This document shows positions 1 to 8,425 of a stretch of DNA of 64,000 nt, piece after piece (the stretch's first letter is position 1; every line of letters starts with the position of its first letter). A model generated the notes under the pieces. The model was not told the DNA's origin. It searched no databases and saw nothing but the letters and a program-made list of their open reading frames with translations. The position numbers and the translations under genes were made by a program. Source of the stretch: OLB6 sp964467455 (GTDB lineage Bacteria > Bacteroidota > Ignavibacteria > Kapaibacteriales > Kapaibacteriaceae); NCBI GenBank assembly GCA_964467455.1, contig CAYXQJ010000008.1, positions 38,375 through 102,374 on the forward strand. The letters are read 5' to 3'.

Positions 1-291
1 GATCGTCGACGTCAACTCCTCATGATCGAACCGAGCCGAACGCACGTAGGCCTCGTCGAGCTTCGCAGATAAGCCACGGATGGTGGCGTCATGCGTGTCG
101 AACCGAGGGTTAGAATTGCGGATGGCCCGCTCTTCATGCACCCACCACGCCACTTCAGCGCCAAAAAAAGCGCGGTAGGCGGGATGGATCTGCTCATTGG
201 CGACGATCGCCTGGAGCGGGACGTAGGGATCGGTGGTCGCGATCAGCTTCTTCAAGCTCTTACGCGCCCGATCAAGTTCCTTCTCGAACAT
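1..291 (-). CDS. Unknown protein, C-terminally truncated by window edge
   Basis: The frame opens with ATG (MFEKELDRARKSLKKL) and runs off the left edge, so only the first 97 codons are visible. The visible part is charged, apparently soluble and probably helical, with a WWVHEER segment near residue 50; no signal peptide or membrane segment is seen. It lies 45 bp downstream of the anti-sigma-like gene and in the same direction, so it is probably the next member of the radA-sigma-anti-sigma operon. I do not recognise the family. Confidence 0.6.
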   Translation of the reverse strand, partial: MFEKELDRARKSLKKLIATTDPYVPLQAIVANEQIHPAYRAFFGAEVAWWVHEERAIRNSNPRFDTHDATIRGLSAKLDEAYVRSARFDHEELTSTI

Positions 292-336
292 GGTTTCCGG
301 CGTTGATGCTGCGGCCGCAAGATACGGACCCGCCGG

Positions 337-822
337 TCAATAGCCCGCTACACCGTGCAGTTTTCGTGGCTTGGACGCCTTCCGAACCCGCATAGGGCTG
401 GTAGGGGGCATTTCACGAACCGGTGCCGGCGTGAGGTTGTACAGGTCGACCGTCCGTGCTGCCACATCGGGTACACGCACCACGCGCACCACATCCGGCT
501 GTGAGGTGAAATACCACACGCTAACGATACTCACGAGCACGGCCACGATACCAAGCGGCACCCCAAACCTCGACAGGAACGTAGGATCCGCCGTCGGTTC
601 GGTAGAGGCCTTGGCCTTCCCCAGCACTGCCTCCTCAAAGCCCACTGGAACCGGTGGCTCCGGTAACGAAGACAACCACGACCGCACCATGGTGCTGCGC
701 TCGAAGTCGTCCGGGGGTTCTATGTTGAGGTGGTTGGTGGTCACGTGGTCTGTGGTTGGTGGTCCGTGGTTCGTGGTCTGTGGTTGGTGGTCTGTGGTCA
801 CTCTACCCTCAACCCTCTCCAC
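337..822 (-). CDS. Single-pass membrane protein, putative anti-sigma factor
   Basis: A 161-residue protein with a short cytoplasmic part (around PDDFERSTMVRSWLSSLPEP), one hydrophobic span (FGVPLGIVAVLVSIVSVWYF, about residues 84-104) and a basic tail. It begins 12 bp after the stop of the ECF-type sigma gene. Position and topology (N-in, one TM) fit the usual sigma/anti-sigma pair, but no zinc anti-sigma motif is visible, so the role is inferred from context. The first 35 or so residues (rich in TTDHQPQTTNH) are encoded by a tandem repeat. The frame opens at GTG 822; an ATG at 690 is an alternative start that would exclude the repeat. Confidence 0.5.
   Translation of the reverse strand: MERVEGRVTTDHQPQTTNHGPPTTDHVTTNHLNIEPPDDFERSTMVRSWLSSLPEPPVPVGFEEAVLGKAKASTEPTADPTFLSRFGVPLGIVAVLVSIVSVWYFTSQPDVVRVVRVPDVAARTVDLYNLTPAPVREMPPTSPMRVRKASKPRKLHGVAGY
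730..800. repeat. Short tandem array, GTGGT-based units
   Basis: About five degenerate copies of units such as GTGGTCTGTGGTTGGTG run through the 5' end of the anti-sigma-like frame, just after the sigma-factor stop codon. The same word recurs at 52410-52428, where it encodes the first residues of the arsenite transporter. Read on the minus strand it encodes T/N/H/D/P/Q-rich peptide. Confidence 0.8.
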
Positions 823-834
823 TTAGACACTATC

Positions 835-1461
835 CTACGGGTTTGTTGTTCCAAACAATTCATCATACAGCCCCTTGAGTTGCTCTTGGAGCTGGGCTCG
901 GCCCCTGTTGATACGACTCTTCACCGTACCAAGCTCGGTCTTCGTGATCTCGGCGATCTCTTCGTACGACATCTGCTGGACGTCTCGAAGAACGACCATC
1001 TCACGGTACGATGGCGAGACGCGCATCAAGGCCTTCTGCACTTCTTGGGTGATGGTGTTTGTGTCAACACGCTCATCAGGTCGGTATGTCTCGTCCGGAA
1101 CATCCCATATCTCCTGGTCTTCGCCTACACCAAAGGCCTGCTGCATCGACGTGCCGTGTTTGCGGCGATATTTCTTGAGCTCAGTCCGCGCCAGATTGCC
1201 GGCGATCGTATACAACCACGTCGAGAACTTCACCTCTCCTTGAAACGTGTTGGCAAACCGATACAACCGCACAAAGGTCTCTTGCGCGATATCACATGCG
1301 TCGTCATAGCTGCCAATGAATCGAAACACAAACGTGATGATCGGTTGCTTGTATCTGCGCATCAACTCGACGAACGCCCGCTCGTCGCCGGCAACAAACT
1401 CTTGCACCAGCGTTTCATCTGCAACACCGTGTCGGGAACTATGGTCTCTTCCGTGGCTCAT
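835..1461 (-). CDS. RNA polymerase sigma-70 family factor (ECF type)
   Basis: A 208-residue sigma factor. Region 2 lies at about residues 28-100 (AFVELMRRYKQPIITFVFRF, then DIAQETFVRLYRFA for core binding and -10 melting, then FSTWLYTIAGNLA). Region 4 lies at about residues 140-195 (SPSYREMVVLRDVQQMSYEE and a TVKSRINRGR helix-turn-helix). No region 1 or 3 is present, as in ECF sigmas. Its ATG overlaps the radA TGA by 4 bp, so the two are translationally coupled. A membrane protein resembling an anti-sigma follows, suggesting regulated release in response to an envelope signal; the regulon cannot be inferred. Confidence 0.92.
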   Translation of the reverse strand: MSHGRDHSSRHGVADETLVQEFVAGDERAFVELMRRYKQPIITFVFRFIGSYDDACDIAQETFVRLYRFANTFQGEVKFSTWLYTIAGNLARTELKKYRRKHGTSMQQAFGVGEDQEIWDVPDETYRPDERVDTNTITQEVQKALMRVSPSYREMVVLRDVQQMSYEEIAEITKTELGTVKSRINRGRAQLQEQLKGLYDELFGTTNP

Positions 1462-2816
1462 CTGAACAATGCCGTAAGGACGTGCGATAATCGTTCGACA
1501 GAAACGATCGACTCAGATACAAATTTGTCGGTAGGGGGCACGTAGACCCTACTCATCCCAAGACGAAGAGCTTCTTGAATGCGCTGTTCAAGATACGCAA
1601 CCCGACGGATCTCTCCTGTAAGTCCAAGCTCGCCGACAAATGCGCAACCTTGCGGAATGGCGGTGTCGGTCACACTGCCGGCTAAGGCGACGGCTACACC
1701 AAGGTCGATGGCCGGATCCTGAATAGCGATGCCGCCGGCGATGTTCACGAAGACATCACTTTGACGCACCTGCACTCCGCCGCGCTTCTCCAACACAGCC
1801 AAGATCAATTGCAGCCGTTTACTGTCGTAACCCGAACTCACGCGCTGCGGCACACTGTAGCCGCTTGCTGATACAAGTGCCTGCACTTCAACGAGCAACG
1901 GACGTGTTCCTTCCATCACGGCTACAACAGCCGTACCGGGCTCATCTGCACGTCGGTTCGACAACAACACTTCTGATGGATTCGGCACCTCCATCAGGCC
2001 GGTGCTCTGCATGTCGAAGACGCCGATCTCATTCGTTGAACCATATCGATTCTTCAACGCACGGAGGACGCGGTACGAATACGTGCCTTCACCTTCGAAC
2101 TGCAGCACGGTGTCCACCATGTGTTCAAGCACCTTCGGTCCGGCGATCATTCCATCCTTCGTCACATGGCCGATCAAGATCATCGGCACACCGGATCGTT
2201 TTGCGATACGCGTCAACAATGCCGTACACTCTCGCACTTGTGCAACACTACCTGCTGATGATTCTAACAGATCCGTCACCATCGTCTGCACGGAGTCGAT
2301 CACGACGATCTGCGGCTGCATCTGTTCGATCGTCGCAGCGATCCGCTCGATGTTGGTCTCCGACGCAACAACGATCGATTCCACAGGCAATGAAAGCCGA
2401 TCTGCACGCTGCTTGATCTGGTGCAGACTTTCTTCACCGGTCACATACAGTGCCGTGCCGTATCGACGTCCCACAGCTGCGGCAAGCTGCAGTGTTAGCG
2501 TGCTCTTGCCCATGCCGGGATCACCACCAACCAACACCACACTGCCGGGGACCAGACCGCCCCCTAATACTCGATCCAATTCAGGCATGCCGGTGAGAAA
2601 CCTGCGGGCCTCATCTGAACGCACTTCGTGAAGCGACACAGGTTGAATGGCTCCAACAAGGGAACGTTGGGAACTCCGACTGCGTTTCGTACCCGTGGTT
2701 CGCGTGTCGACCTCTTCGACCATTGTTTCCCACGAATTACAGGACGGACACTTCCCCATCCATTTCGAGGCGACATGGCCGCAAGAAGTGCATCGATACA
2801 CAGAACGTGTTTTCAT
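1458..2816 (-). CDS. radA: DNA repair protein RadA
   Basis: RadA (Sms) is a hexameric RecA-like, DnaB-type ATPase that promotes branch migration in recombinational repair. This 452-residue protein has the full set of parts: an N-terminal C4 zinc finger (CTSCGHVASKWMGKCPSC), Walker A GGDPGMGKST near residue 95, the RadA signature KNRYGSTNEIG near residue 253, and a Lon-protease-like C-terminal domain. Length is normal. It is divergent from the phytoene-synthase-like gene across a 42-bp gap and coupled to the downstream sigma gene by an ATGA overlap. Confidence 0.97.
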   Translation of the reverse strand: MKTRSVYRCTSCGHVASKWMGKCPSCNSWETMVEEVDTRTTGTKRSRSSQRSLVGAIQPVSLHEVRSDEARRFLTGMPELDRVLGGGLVPGSVVLVGGDPGMGKSTLTLQLAAAVGRRYGTALYVTGEESLHQIKQRADRLSLPVESIVVASETNIERIAATIEQMQPQIVVIDSVQTMVTDLLESSAGSVAQVRECTALLTRIAKRSGVPMILIGHVTKDGMIAGPKVLEHMVDTVLQFEGEGTYSYRVLRALKNRYGSTNEIGVFDMQSTGLMEVPNPSEVLLSNRRADEPGTAVVAVMEGTRPLLVEVQALVSASGYSVPQRVSSGYDSKRLQLILAVLEKRGGVQVRQSDVFVNIAGGIAIQDPAIDLGVAVALAGSVTDTAIPQGCAFVGELGLTGEIRRVAYLEQRIQEALRLGMSRVYVPPTDKFVSESIVSVERLSHVLTALFR

Positions 2817-2838
2817 AAGTTCTTCTTCTTAGAACAAC

Positions 2839-2846
2839 AAAGGTAG
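2839..2846 (-). promoter_or_regulatory. Candidate -7 promoter element for radA
   Basis: The minus strand reads TACCTTTG, an exact match to the Bacteroidota -7 consensus TAnnTTTG, with its 3' end 22 bp upstream of the radA ATG. No clear -33 TTTG is visible at the usual distance, so the assignment rests on the single element and its position in a 42-bp divergent gap. Confidence 0.4.
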
Positions 2847-2858
2847 TACATTCGCTTC

Positions 2859-3785
2859 GTGAGAGAGAGCACCATCACATTGGACGCAGCGTACGAAGTA
2901 TGTCGCAGGGTGACGTTCACCCATGCGAAGACCTTCTATTTCGCTTCACACTTCATTCCGAAACACAAACGTGCGGCCTGTTATGCCGTCTATGCGTTTT
3001 GTCGATACGTCGACGATATTGTAGATGTGGCAATGGAGCGCGGAGATGTGACACGCGACGATGCTGTCCGACTTGTCGAGCAATGGCGTTCTGACGTCAG
3101 CGCACTCTACGATCCATCCACAACACCCTCTTCTGCGTCCAACGACCGCACCTACGAATCACGAGCCGTGCTCATGGCGTGGGAAGACACGTTATCGCGC
3201 TACCACATCCCCCGCCATCTGCCGGAGGAACTGATCGAGGGCGTGCTGATGGATACGACCTTTACACGTTTTAACACCTATGACGAGCTCCGCGACTACT
3301 GCTATAAGGTCGCATCTGTTGTGGGCTTGATGACGTCGGAGATCTTTGGCTTTAAGGATCAACGTGCTGTCCCTCATGCGATCGATCTTGGCATTGCCAT
3401 GCAGCTTACCAACATCATTCGTGACGTAAAGGAAGATGCAGAACGCGGCAGGATCTACTTCCCGGAAGAAGAGTATCGTCGATTCAACGTCACTGCCGAC
3501 GATCTCAACCATGGACGTTGGTCAGCAAACATGCGCGATCTGATCCGTTGGCAAGTCGAGCGCGCCGACGCACTGTATACGAGCGCTGATCTTGGCATTC
3601 CCTACCTTGATGCCGACAGCCGACTTACCGTGCAATTGATGAGCACCAACTACCGCAAGATCTTGCGCGTTGTAGAGTCGATGGACTACAATGTATTCAA
3701 GGGGCGAGCAAGCACGTCAACACTGCAAAAGATCGCCTCGATCCCGTGGTCATGGCGCACTGTGTGCCGCATGGGTCACTCGTAG
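2859..3785 (+). CDS. Phytoene/squalene synthase family protein
   Basis: A 308-residue head-to-head isoprenyl diphosphate synthase. Both Mg2+-binding Asp motifs are visible: DDIVDVA near residue 51 in CRYVDDIVD, and IIRDVKEDAERGRIYFP near residue 190. FAVYAFCR-type context (CYAVYAFCRYVDD) is typical of CrtB and HpnC/HpnD. The product could be phytoene, squalene or a squalene precursor; no desaturase or hopanoid gene is nearby to decide. The frame opens at a GTG (MRESTITLDAAYEV). Its 3' end overlaps the convergent 3776-4645 gene by 10 bp. Confidence 0.9.
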   Translation: MRESTITLDAAYEVCRRVTFTHAKTFYFASHFIPKHKRAACYAVYAFCRYVDDIVDVAMERGDVTRDDAVRLVEQWRSDVSALYDPSTTPSSASNDRTYESRAVLMAWEDTLSRYHIPRHLPEELIEGVLMDTTFTRFNTYDELRDYCYKVASVVGLMTSEIFGFKDQRAVPHAIDLGIAMQLTNIIRDVKEDAERGRIYFPEEEYRRFNVTADDLNHGRWSANMRDLIRWQVERADALYTSADLGIPYLDADSRLTVQLMSTNYRKILRVVESMDYNVFKGRASTSTLQKIASIPWSWRTVCRMGHS

Positions 3786-4645
3786 TAGTAGGTGACGTCG
3801 GTGATGCGGAATTGGCCGTATTCAAAGTCGCCCGACTCTAAGTTCCACACGAAGTCGACCTCTGTTGGGATCATCACGCCTTCCACCTCGCGATAGTTCT
3901 TGCACTCGAGTGTAAAACGTGACTGTTCAAATCCACTCTTGTTGTCACGAAACTTGTTTTCCGTGACGATACGATCGATCTCGCCGATCTCGTTCATGTG
4001 GAAGATGGCTTGTACGCGCGTCTCACCATCGGTGAGCACGGCCTCTGCCGTGTTCTGATCGATCTCGCGCCACTTCAGTGTCTTCGTAGGTAACAATCCC
4101 GTGGGCAACCACACCAGCTCGCTCAAGAAGCGGAACAACATCGAGGCGTCGGTCTCGGGTCCGTCAAGCTCTTGCAGCGTGAGTGCACCGAAGAGTTTGA
4201 TGTGTCCGTGTCCTTCGCCCATGAAGTAGCTAAGCTTTGCTGTCCGCCACCATGCTGCATTGTGTCGAAGCACTGCGTCCCACACAAAGCCGGCTTCCAT
4301 GCCGGAGATCACTTCCGTGGCTTTGACGTCGAACCACGGAGACCCCGGCCGATGACGAAACTTCGCTTCCTGCTTGAGCACAGCGTACCGAATGTTCGGC
4401 TGACCTTCCTTGAGAGCATACTGCAGGTACCGACGCACAGGTCCCGGCAACCTCTCAGCCAACGATGCGGAGAAGTGCGGCAGTTGCTCTTTGCCGATCG
4501 AACGAATCAGACGATTGATGGACCGGCGCACGAAGACGCGCGAAACAAGTGCGCTCATACCCCACAGCACGAGGATGGTCAACACCACCATGCCGCCGAT
4601 CATGATCGGTTTGGAGCCCACGATATATTGAAGAATGCTTTCCAT
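3776..4645 (-). CDS. Membrane-anchored conserved protein (DUF6544/6920-like)
   Basis: About 289 residues from the chosen start. One N-terminal TM span (KPIMIGGMVVLTILVLWGMS) is followed by a large extracytoplasmic or peripheral domain with the pattern RLPGPVRRYL, WFDVKATEVISG, GHGHIKLFGALTLQ and ELVWLPTGLLP. These motifs are like the DUF6544/DUF6920 family, function unknown; I recall this by pattern only. ATG 4645 is preferred because it lies 2 bp after the stop of the upstream gene; the longer TTG/ATG frame would overlap that gene by 43 bp. It is the third gene after the ATP synthase operon. Confidence 0.75.
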   Translation of the reverse strand: MESILQYIVGSKPIMIGGMVVLTILVLWGMSALVSRVFVRRSINRLIRSIGKEQLPHFSASLAERLPGPVRRYLQYALKEGQPNIRYAVLKQEAKFRHRPGSPWFDVKATEVISGMEAGFVWDAVLRHNAAWWRTAKLSYFMGEGHGHIKLFGALTLQELDGPETDASMLFRFLSELVWLPTGLLPTKTLKWREIDQNTAEAVLTDGETRVQAIFHMNEIGEIDRIVTENKFRDNKSGFEQSRFTLECKNYREVEGVMIPTEVDFVWNLESGDFEYGQFRITDVTYYYE

Positions 4646-4647
4646 GT

Positions 4648-6009
4648 TCACGACCGACCCATCTGCCATGCAGTGATCCGCTGTCCCCATCTAGCTACAA
4701 GCGGCGCCGTCGCCACAAAAAAGAACATCAGCGGGATGAGTTTGAAAATACCACGACGAAGCGTCTGTTCAACCACTGCCGCTGTAAAGATCGTCCCAAC
4801 GATCTCCAGACCGAGGAAGATCATCATGATCCAGGCAAGGGTCGCGATCGAACCGGTCGTACGCGTCACCACGCCGTTGGCAACTGCGATCACGGCAAAC
4901 AACAAGAACGACGCAGCCCACAGCCCCTTATCAAAGATCACATTGGAGAACGTGTCACCGAGCACGGTGAAGAATCTACCCACATCGAATGCGGTGAGCT
5001 CGCTCATGGTATCAGGACGTACCGGAAGATAGACCTGGATGAAGAAGAGGTTCCAGAGAGCAAACAACGCGAACGAAACAGCGCCGGCGATCGCGATATA
5101 CGTGAAGGCATCCTTGACACCACGTTTCTTGACCAACAGCGGAAGTGTTGCCAGAAGACCCAACGTCACGAGGAGGATCGTCTCCGTTCTCGACCAGCAA
5201 CCGGCAGCGAACAACAACGCCGCAACACCATAGGCGGTCACGTCGTCGCGTTCGAGACTCATCGCAAGCAACATCGCGCCACTGGCAACAAAGACGGCGT
5301 TGGCATAATCCGTCTGTAGCAGGTAGGTGTAGCCAAGAAGTTCCGGAGTGAGGATCGTAAGCAGCCACAACACATTGGCGATGAATGGCTGACTTACCGT
5401 GCGGTAGGCAGACCACAAGAACCATGAGAAGGCAATGGCCATCACACCAAGCCATACTTGTCCATACGTGAAGCCGATAAGGCGATACATCACCTGCATC
5501 AACATCGCAAACGGCGCATAGAACGGCTGATTCGAGAGACGTCCTGCCAACGTCGGGTCGGTGAAGACTCGGTTAACGATCGTGCCTTGTTCAACGGTCT
5601 CACGGGCAACAAGATCGATACCGGCCATTGCATCAAATGGTGTCACCGGCCAGTACCAGGCAGCCCACACGACATAATATCCAACGGTCAAGCCCATGCC
5701 GATCGCCACAACGTCATACAGTTGCAGCGTGAAGACAGGTTTCTTGAACAGATCGTCGTAGAAGGTCTTTACACGCGGCCACCACGCGTGCGTAAGAAGC
5801 ACGCCGGTGATCGCCGTGACCGTCATCATCGACTGACTCATTCCCAAGTTCCACAGATCGACGCTGAAGAACATGACGGAATGGATGAACATCCCAACGA
5901 TCAGCGCCAGCGGGACTGAGACCGAGCGTGGGAGACGCGTGTTCAACGAACCCAGGGCACCAAAGCCCATGATCCATTGCAGGAGAAGAATGAGCACGAA
6001 GATGATCAT
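4648..6009 (-). CDS. Polytopic membrane protein, GT-C glycosyltransferase-like
   Basis: A 453-residue protein with about 10-12 hydrophobic spans. A first large loop after TM4-5 contains PFDAMAGIDLVARETVEQG and LSNQPFYAPFAML, the arrangement of lipid-linked-sugar GT-C transferases with an acidic residue in the first periplasmic loop. No diagnostic family motif is certain. It overlaps the gene before it by 4 bp (ATGA) and is followed after 2 bp by the DUF6544-like gene, so these genes probably act together, perhaps on an envelope glycan. Confidence 0.65.
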   Translation of the reverse strand: MIIFVLILLLQWIMGFGALGSLNTRLPRSVSVPLALIVGMFIHSVMFFSVDLWNLGMSQSMMTVTAITGVLLTHAWWPRVKTFYDDLFKKPVFTLQLYDVVAIGMGLTVGYYVVWAAWYWPVTPFDAMAGIDLVARETVEQGTIVNRVFTDPTLAGRLSNQPFYAPFAMLMQVMYRLIGFTYGQVWLGVMAIAFSWFLWSAYRTVSQPFIANVLWLLTILTPELLGYTYLLQTDYANAVFVASGAMLLAMSLERDDVTAYGVAALLFAAGCWSRTETILLVTLGLLATLPLLVKKRGVKDAFTYIAIAGAVSFALFALWNLFFIQVYLPVRPDTMSELTAFDVGRFFTVLGDTFSNVIFDKGLWAASFLLFAVIAVANGVVTRTTGSIATLAWIMMIFLGLEIVGTIFTAAVVEQTLRRGIFKLIPLMFFFVATAPLVARWGQRITAWQMGRS

Positions 6010-6581
6010 CGTCCACCTCGTGCTGATCGGTAGACGTTCATCAATGAATCGAGGTTGGTGCCGCCACCGCGACGAGCGATCGAGATCGACCGCGGCTCCA
6101 GTGCGATGTAGGCATTGGCTTTGGATCGTCGGGCCGTATCGTCAAAGGCCACGATCGGTTGAAAGCCCGCGAAGTACGTGAAGATCCGCGCATCGGTCCA
6201 GATCGCCGGCACGTTCAAGTACTTGTCGGCATATTCTTTAGGGGGCAGGAGGATCGTATCGCCCGGACGCATGTTCTCGGTGATCCAGAGCGGGATCTCA
6301 ACGTTGCCGACGTGACGCATGAAGTTGCGCTTCCGCCACGAAGAGACCTTGGTGAACGTGTCGAGTCGCTCGGCATAGAAGCCGATGCGCGCGTCATAGG
6401 CCATCGAATAGGTGTTCCATCCGCCGAGATCGGCATTGATCAGGATGGTAATGAATAGCCCCATGATCATCGCCAAGATCAGGCTACGCAAGGAAAAGAC
6501 CGGAGGCCGCGTGTTCGCAGATCCGGTCGGTGTTTCGGCGGTGACGCCGTTAGTTCGCTGAGAGCGCTTCTGCCCCACCAA
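6006..6581 (-). CDS. Single-TM protein paired with the GT-C-like gene
   Basis: A 191-residue protein with a short cytoplasmic N-terminus, one TM span (LRSLILAMIMGLFITILINA) and a globular extracytoplasmic domain (WITENMRPGDTILLPPKEYA). It reads like the soluble domain of a membrane glycosyltransferase. The frame opens with TTG/GTG codons inside the atpG 3' end (32-bp overlap); no ATG start exists before the TM segment. Its stop overlaps the start of the GT-C-like gene, arguing that the two gene products form one functional unit. Function unknown. Confidence 0.65.
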   Translation of the reverse strand: MVGQKRSQRTNGVTAETPTGSANTRPPVFSLRSLILAMIMGLFITILINADLGGWNTYSMAYDARIGFYAERLDTFTKVSSWRKRNFMRHVGNVEIPLWITENMRPGDTILLPPKEYADKYLNVPAIWTDARIFTYFAGFQPIVAFDDTARRSKANAYIALEPRSISIARRGGGTNLDSLMNVYRSARGGR

Positions 6582-7437
6582 CGATCTCCAGCATCTCCTT
6601 GGTAATGGCGGCCTGACGTTCGCGGTTGTAGATCAACTGCAGTGACGTGATCAGATCGCGGGCATTCGTCGTAGCATTCTCCATGGCCATCATGCGCGCT
6701 GCTTGTTCGGCAGCGTTCGAGTCGAGAAGGGCCTTCCACACTTGAAGGTTCAAGTACTGTGGCAACAGCACATCAAGGATGTCTGCGCGGGTCGGCTCGA
6801 AGATGTAGTCGATGGCTGTTTCTTTGTCCGACGTCGTCTCTGCCGCAGTCGGAGCGATCGGAAGAAGCTGCATCGTGCGCACTTCCTGGCGGATCACGGA
6901 GACGAATTCGTTGTAGATCACCTCAACACGGTCAACACGTCCGGCAAGGAAGGCATCAGAGGCTTGTTCAGAGATCTGCACAGCGGTGTTGAAGTCGAGC
7001 TTCAAGAACACGTCACTGTACTTCTCGAGGATCTCGTGCGACTGCTTTGACAGTGATGAAACGGCACGGCGTCCGACCGGCACGACGCCGATCTTGATCT
7101 CCGGGTTCTGCTTCTTGAGTTCTTCGATACGGTTCGTGGCCGAGCGGAGAAGGTTCGTGTTGAAGGCACCACAAAGTCCGCGATCCGAGGAGACCACGAT
7201 CAGCACGATCGAATTGGTGCGCTCACGCGACTCGAAGTACGGATGCACAAAGTCCGACTCGGCCTTCGCCAAGTTGCTGAGGATCTTCTGCAACTGGTTA
7301 GCATACGGACGTGCAGCCGTGATGGCATCCTGCGCGCGACGCAGCTTCGCTGCAGCCACCATTCGCATGGCCTGCGTGATCTTTGATGTGTTGCGGATCG
7401 AGACGATCCGATTCCGCGTTTCCCGTAGCGTTGCCAT
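6550..7437 (-). CDS. atpG: F-type ATP synthase subunit gamma
   Basis: The gamma subunit is the central rotor shaft of F1. The 295-residue product has both conserved ends: N-terminal TLRETRNRIVSIRNTSKITQ with MRMVAAAKLRRAQ, and C-terminal ENATTNARDLITSLQLIYNR then RQAAITKEMLEIVGGAEAL. It is separated from atpA by hldD rather than following it directly, and no atpD or atpC follows it in this window. Confidence 0.97.
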   Translation of the reverse strand: MATLRETRNRIVSIRNTSKITQAMRMVAAAKLRRAQDAITAARPYANQLQKILSNLAKAESDFVHPYFESRERTNSIVLIVVSSDRGLCGAFNTNLLRSATNRIEELKKQNPEIKIGVVPVGRRAVSSLSKQSHEILEKYSDVFLKLDFNTAVQISEQASDAFLAGRVDRVEVIYNEFVSVIRQEVRTMQLLPIAPTAAETTSDKETAIDYIFEPTRADILDVLLPQYLNLQVWKALLDSNAAEQAARMMAMENATTNARDLITSLQLIYNRERQAAITKEMLEIVGGAEALSAN

Positions 7438-7463
7438 GTTCTACAACCGATCGTTACCTGTCG

Positions 7464-8423
7464 TTAGAGATACGGCCATTCCGCAAGGAGATGACCGGTG
7501 ACATAATCAGCAATGGATTCTTCAAGAGATCGGAACTGCGCCGTTGGCAGAACGTTCGTCAACGACGACATATCGGCCTGCGTAAAGTTCTGATACTGCC
7601 CCGAGATCGACGACGGCATGGGAATGTATTCGATCCGCGCCTCCCGGCCCATGGCCGTGAAGACCGCATTGGCAACATCATTCCACGAACGAGCTACACC
7701 CGTACCGAGATTGAAGATGCCATTCACATCCGTTCGCGTGATGAGCGACATCATGATGTCGACCACATCCTTGACGTAGACGAAGTCGCGCTTCTGCTCA
7801 CCATCGCCATAATCCGGATGATTCGACGCGAACAACTTCACCACGCCTTCATTCCGTACCTGGCCAACGGCCTTGAAGATCATGCTAGCCTGAGCATCCT
7901 TGTGGTATTCATTCGGACCAAAGACGTTGAAGAACTTCAATCCCACCACCTGGTGCTCCAGACCTTGTTCACGTATCCAGACATCGAACAGATGTTTGGA
8001 GTAGCCGTACATGTTTAGGGGGCGAAGGTTGGTCTCGCGATCCGAATAGCCCCTTACCCCATCACCATACGTTGCGGCAGAACTGGCGTAGATGAACCGT
8101 GCGCCGGCGTCAAGTGCGAACTCTGCGATCTCCGTCGAATACCGGAAGTTGTTGTCGTAGAGATAGTCCGCATCACGTTCCGTCGTGGTCGAGCAGGCAC
8201 CCATGTGGATCACCGTGTCAACGGCATCCACATCGCCCAGCATCATGCGTTCTCTGAAGGTTTCTTTGCTGACGATGTCAATGAACGAATGTCCTACCAG
8301 ATTCTTCCATTTCTCACCGGTACGCAAGGCGTCCACAATGAGAACATCATTCCGTCCGGCTGCATTGAGCGCCGACAGCATACAGCTGCCGACAAAGCCC
8401 GCACCACCGGTAAGAACGATCAT
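7464..8423 (-). CDS. hldD: ADP-glyceromanno-heptose 6-epimerase
   Basis: HldD (RfaD) is an NADP-dependent short-chain dehydrogenase/reductase that makes ADP-L-glycero-D-manno-heptose for LPS inner core. The 319-residue protein starts with the Rossmann motif LTGGAGFVGS, and has YASSAATYGDG (catalytic Ser/Thr region) and YGYSKHLFD (Tyr-x3-Lys). FFNVFGPNEYHK and the C-terminal substrate loop fit HldD better than general epimerases. It lies 2 bp after atpA and 26 bp before atpG, i.e. inside the ATP synthase operon. Other heptose genes are absent from the window. Confidence 0.9.
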   Translation of the reverse strand: MIVLTGGAGFVGSCMLSALNAAGRNDVLIVDALRTGEKWKNLVGHSFIDIVSKETFRERMMLGDVDAVDTVIHMGACSTTTERDADYLYDNNFRYSTEIAEFALDAGARFIYASSAATYGDGVRGYSDRETNLRPLNMYGYSKHLFDVWIREQGLEHQVVGLKFFNVFGPNEYHKDAQASMIFKAVGQVRNEGVVKLFASNHPDYGDGEQKRDFVYVKDVVDIMMSLITRTDVNGIFNLGTGVARSWNDVANAVFTAMGREARIEYIPMPSSISGQYQNFTQADMSSLTNVLPTAQFRSLEESIADYVTGHLLAEWPYL

Positions 8424-8425
8424 AC

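Noticed and set aside
730..1545. Plus-strand open frame of 271 residues
   Set aside because: It is antisense to the sigma factor gene, whose conserved motifs are clear.
4172..5032. Plus-strand open frame of 286 residues
   Set aside because: It runs antisense across two membrane-protein genes with clear TM patterns; no motif.
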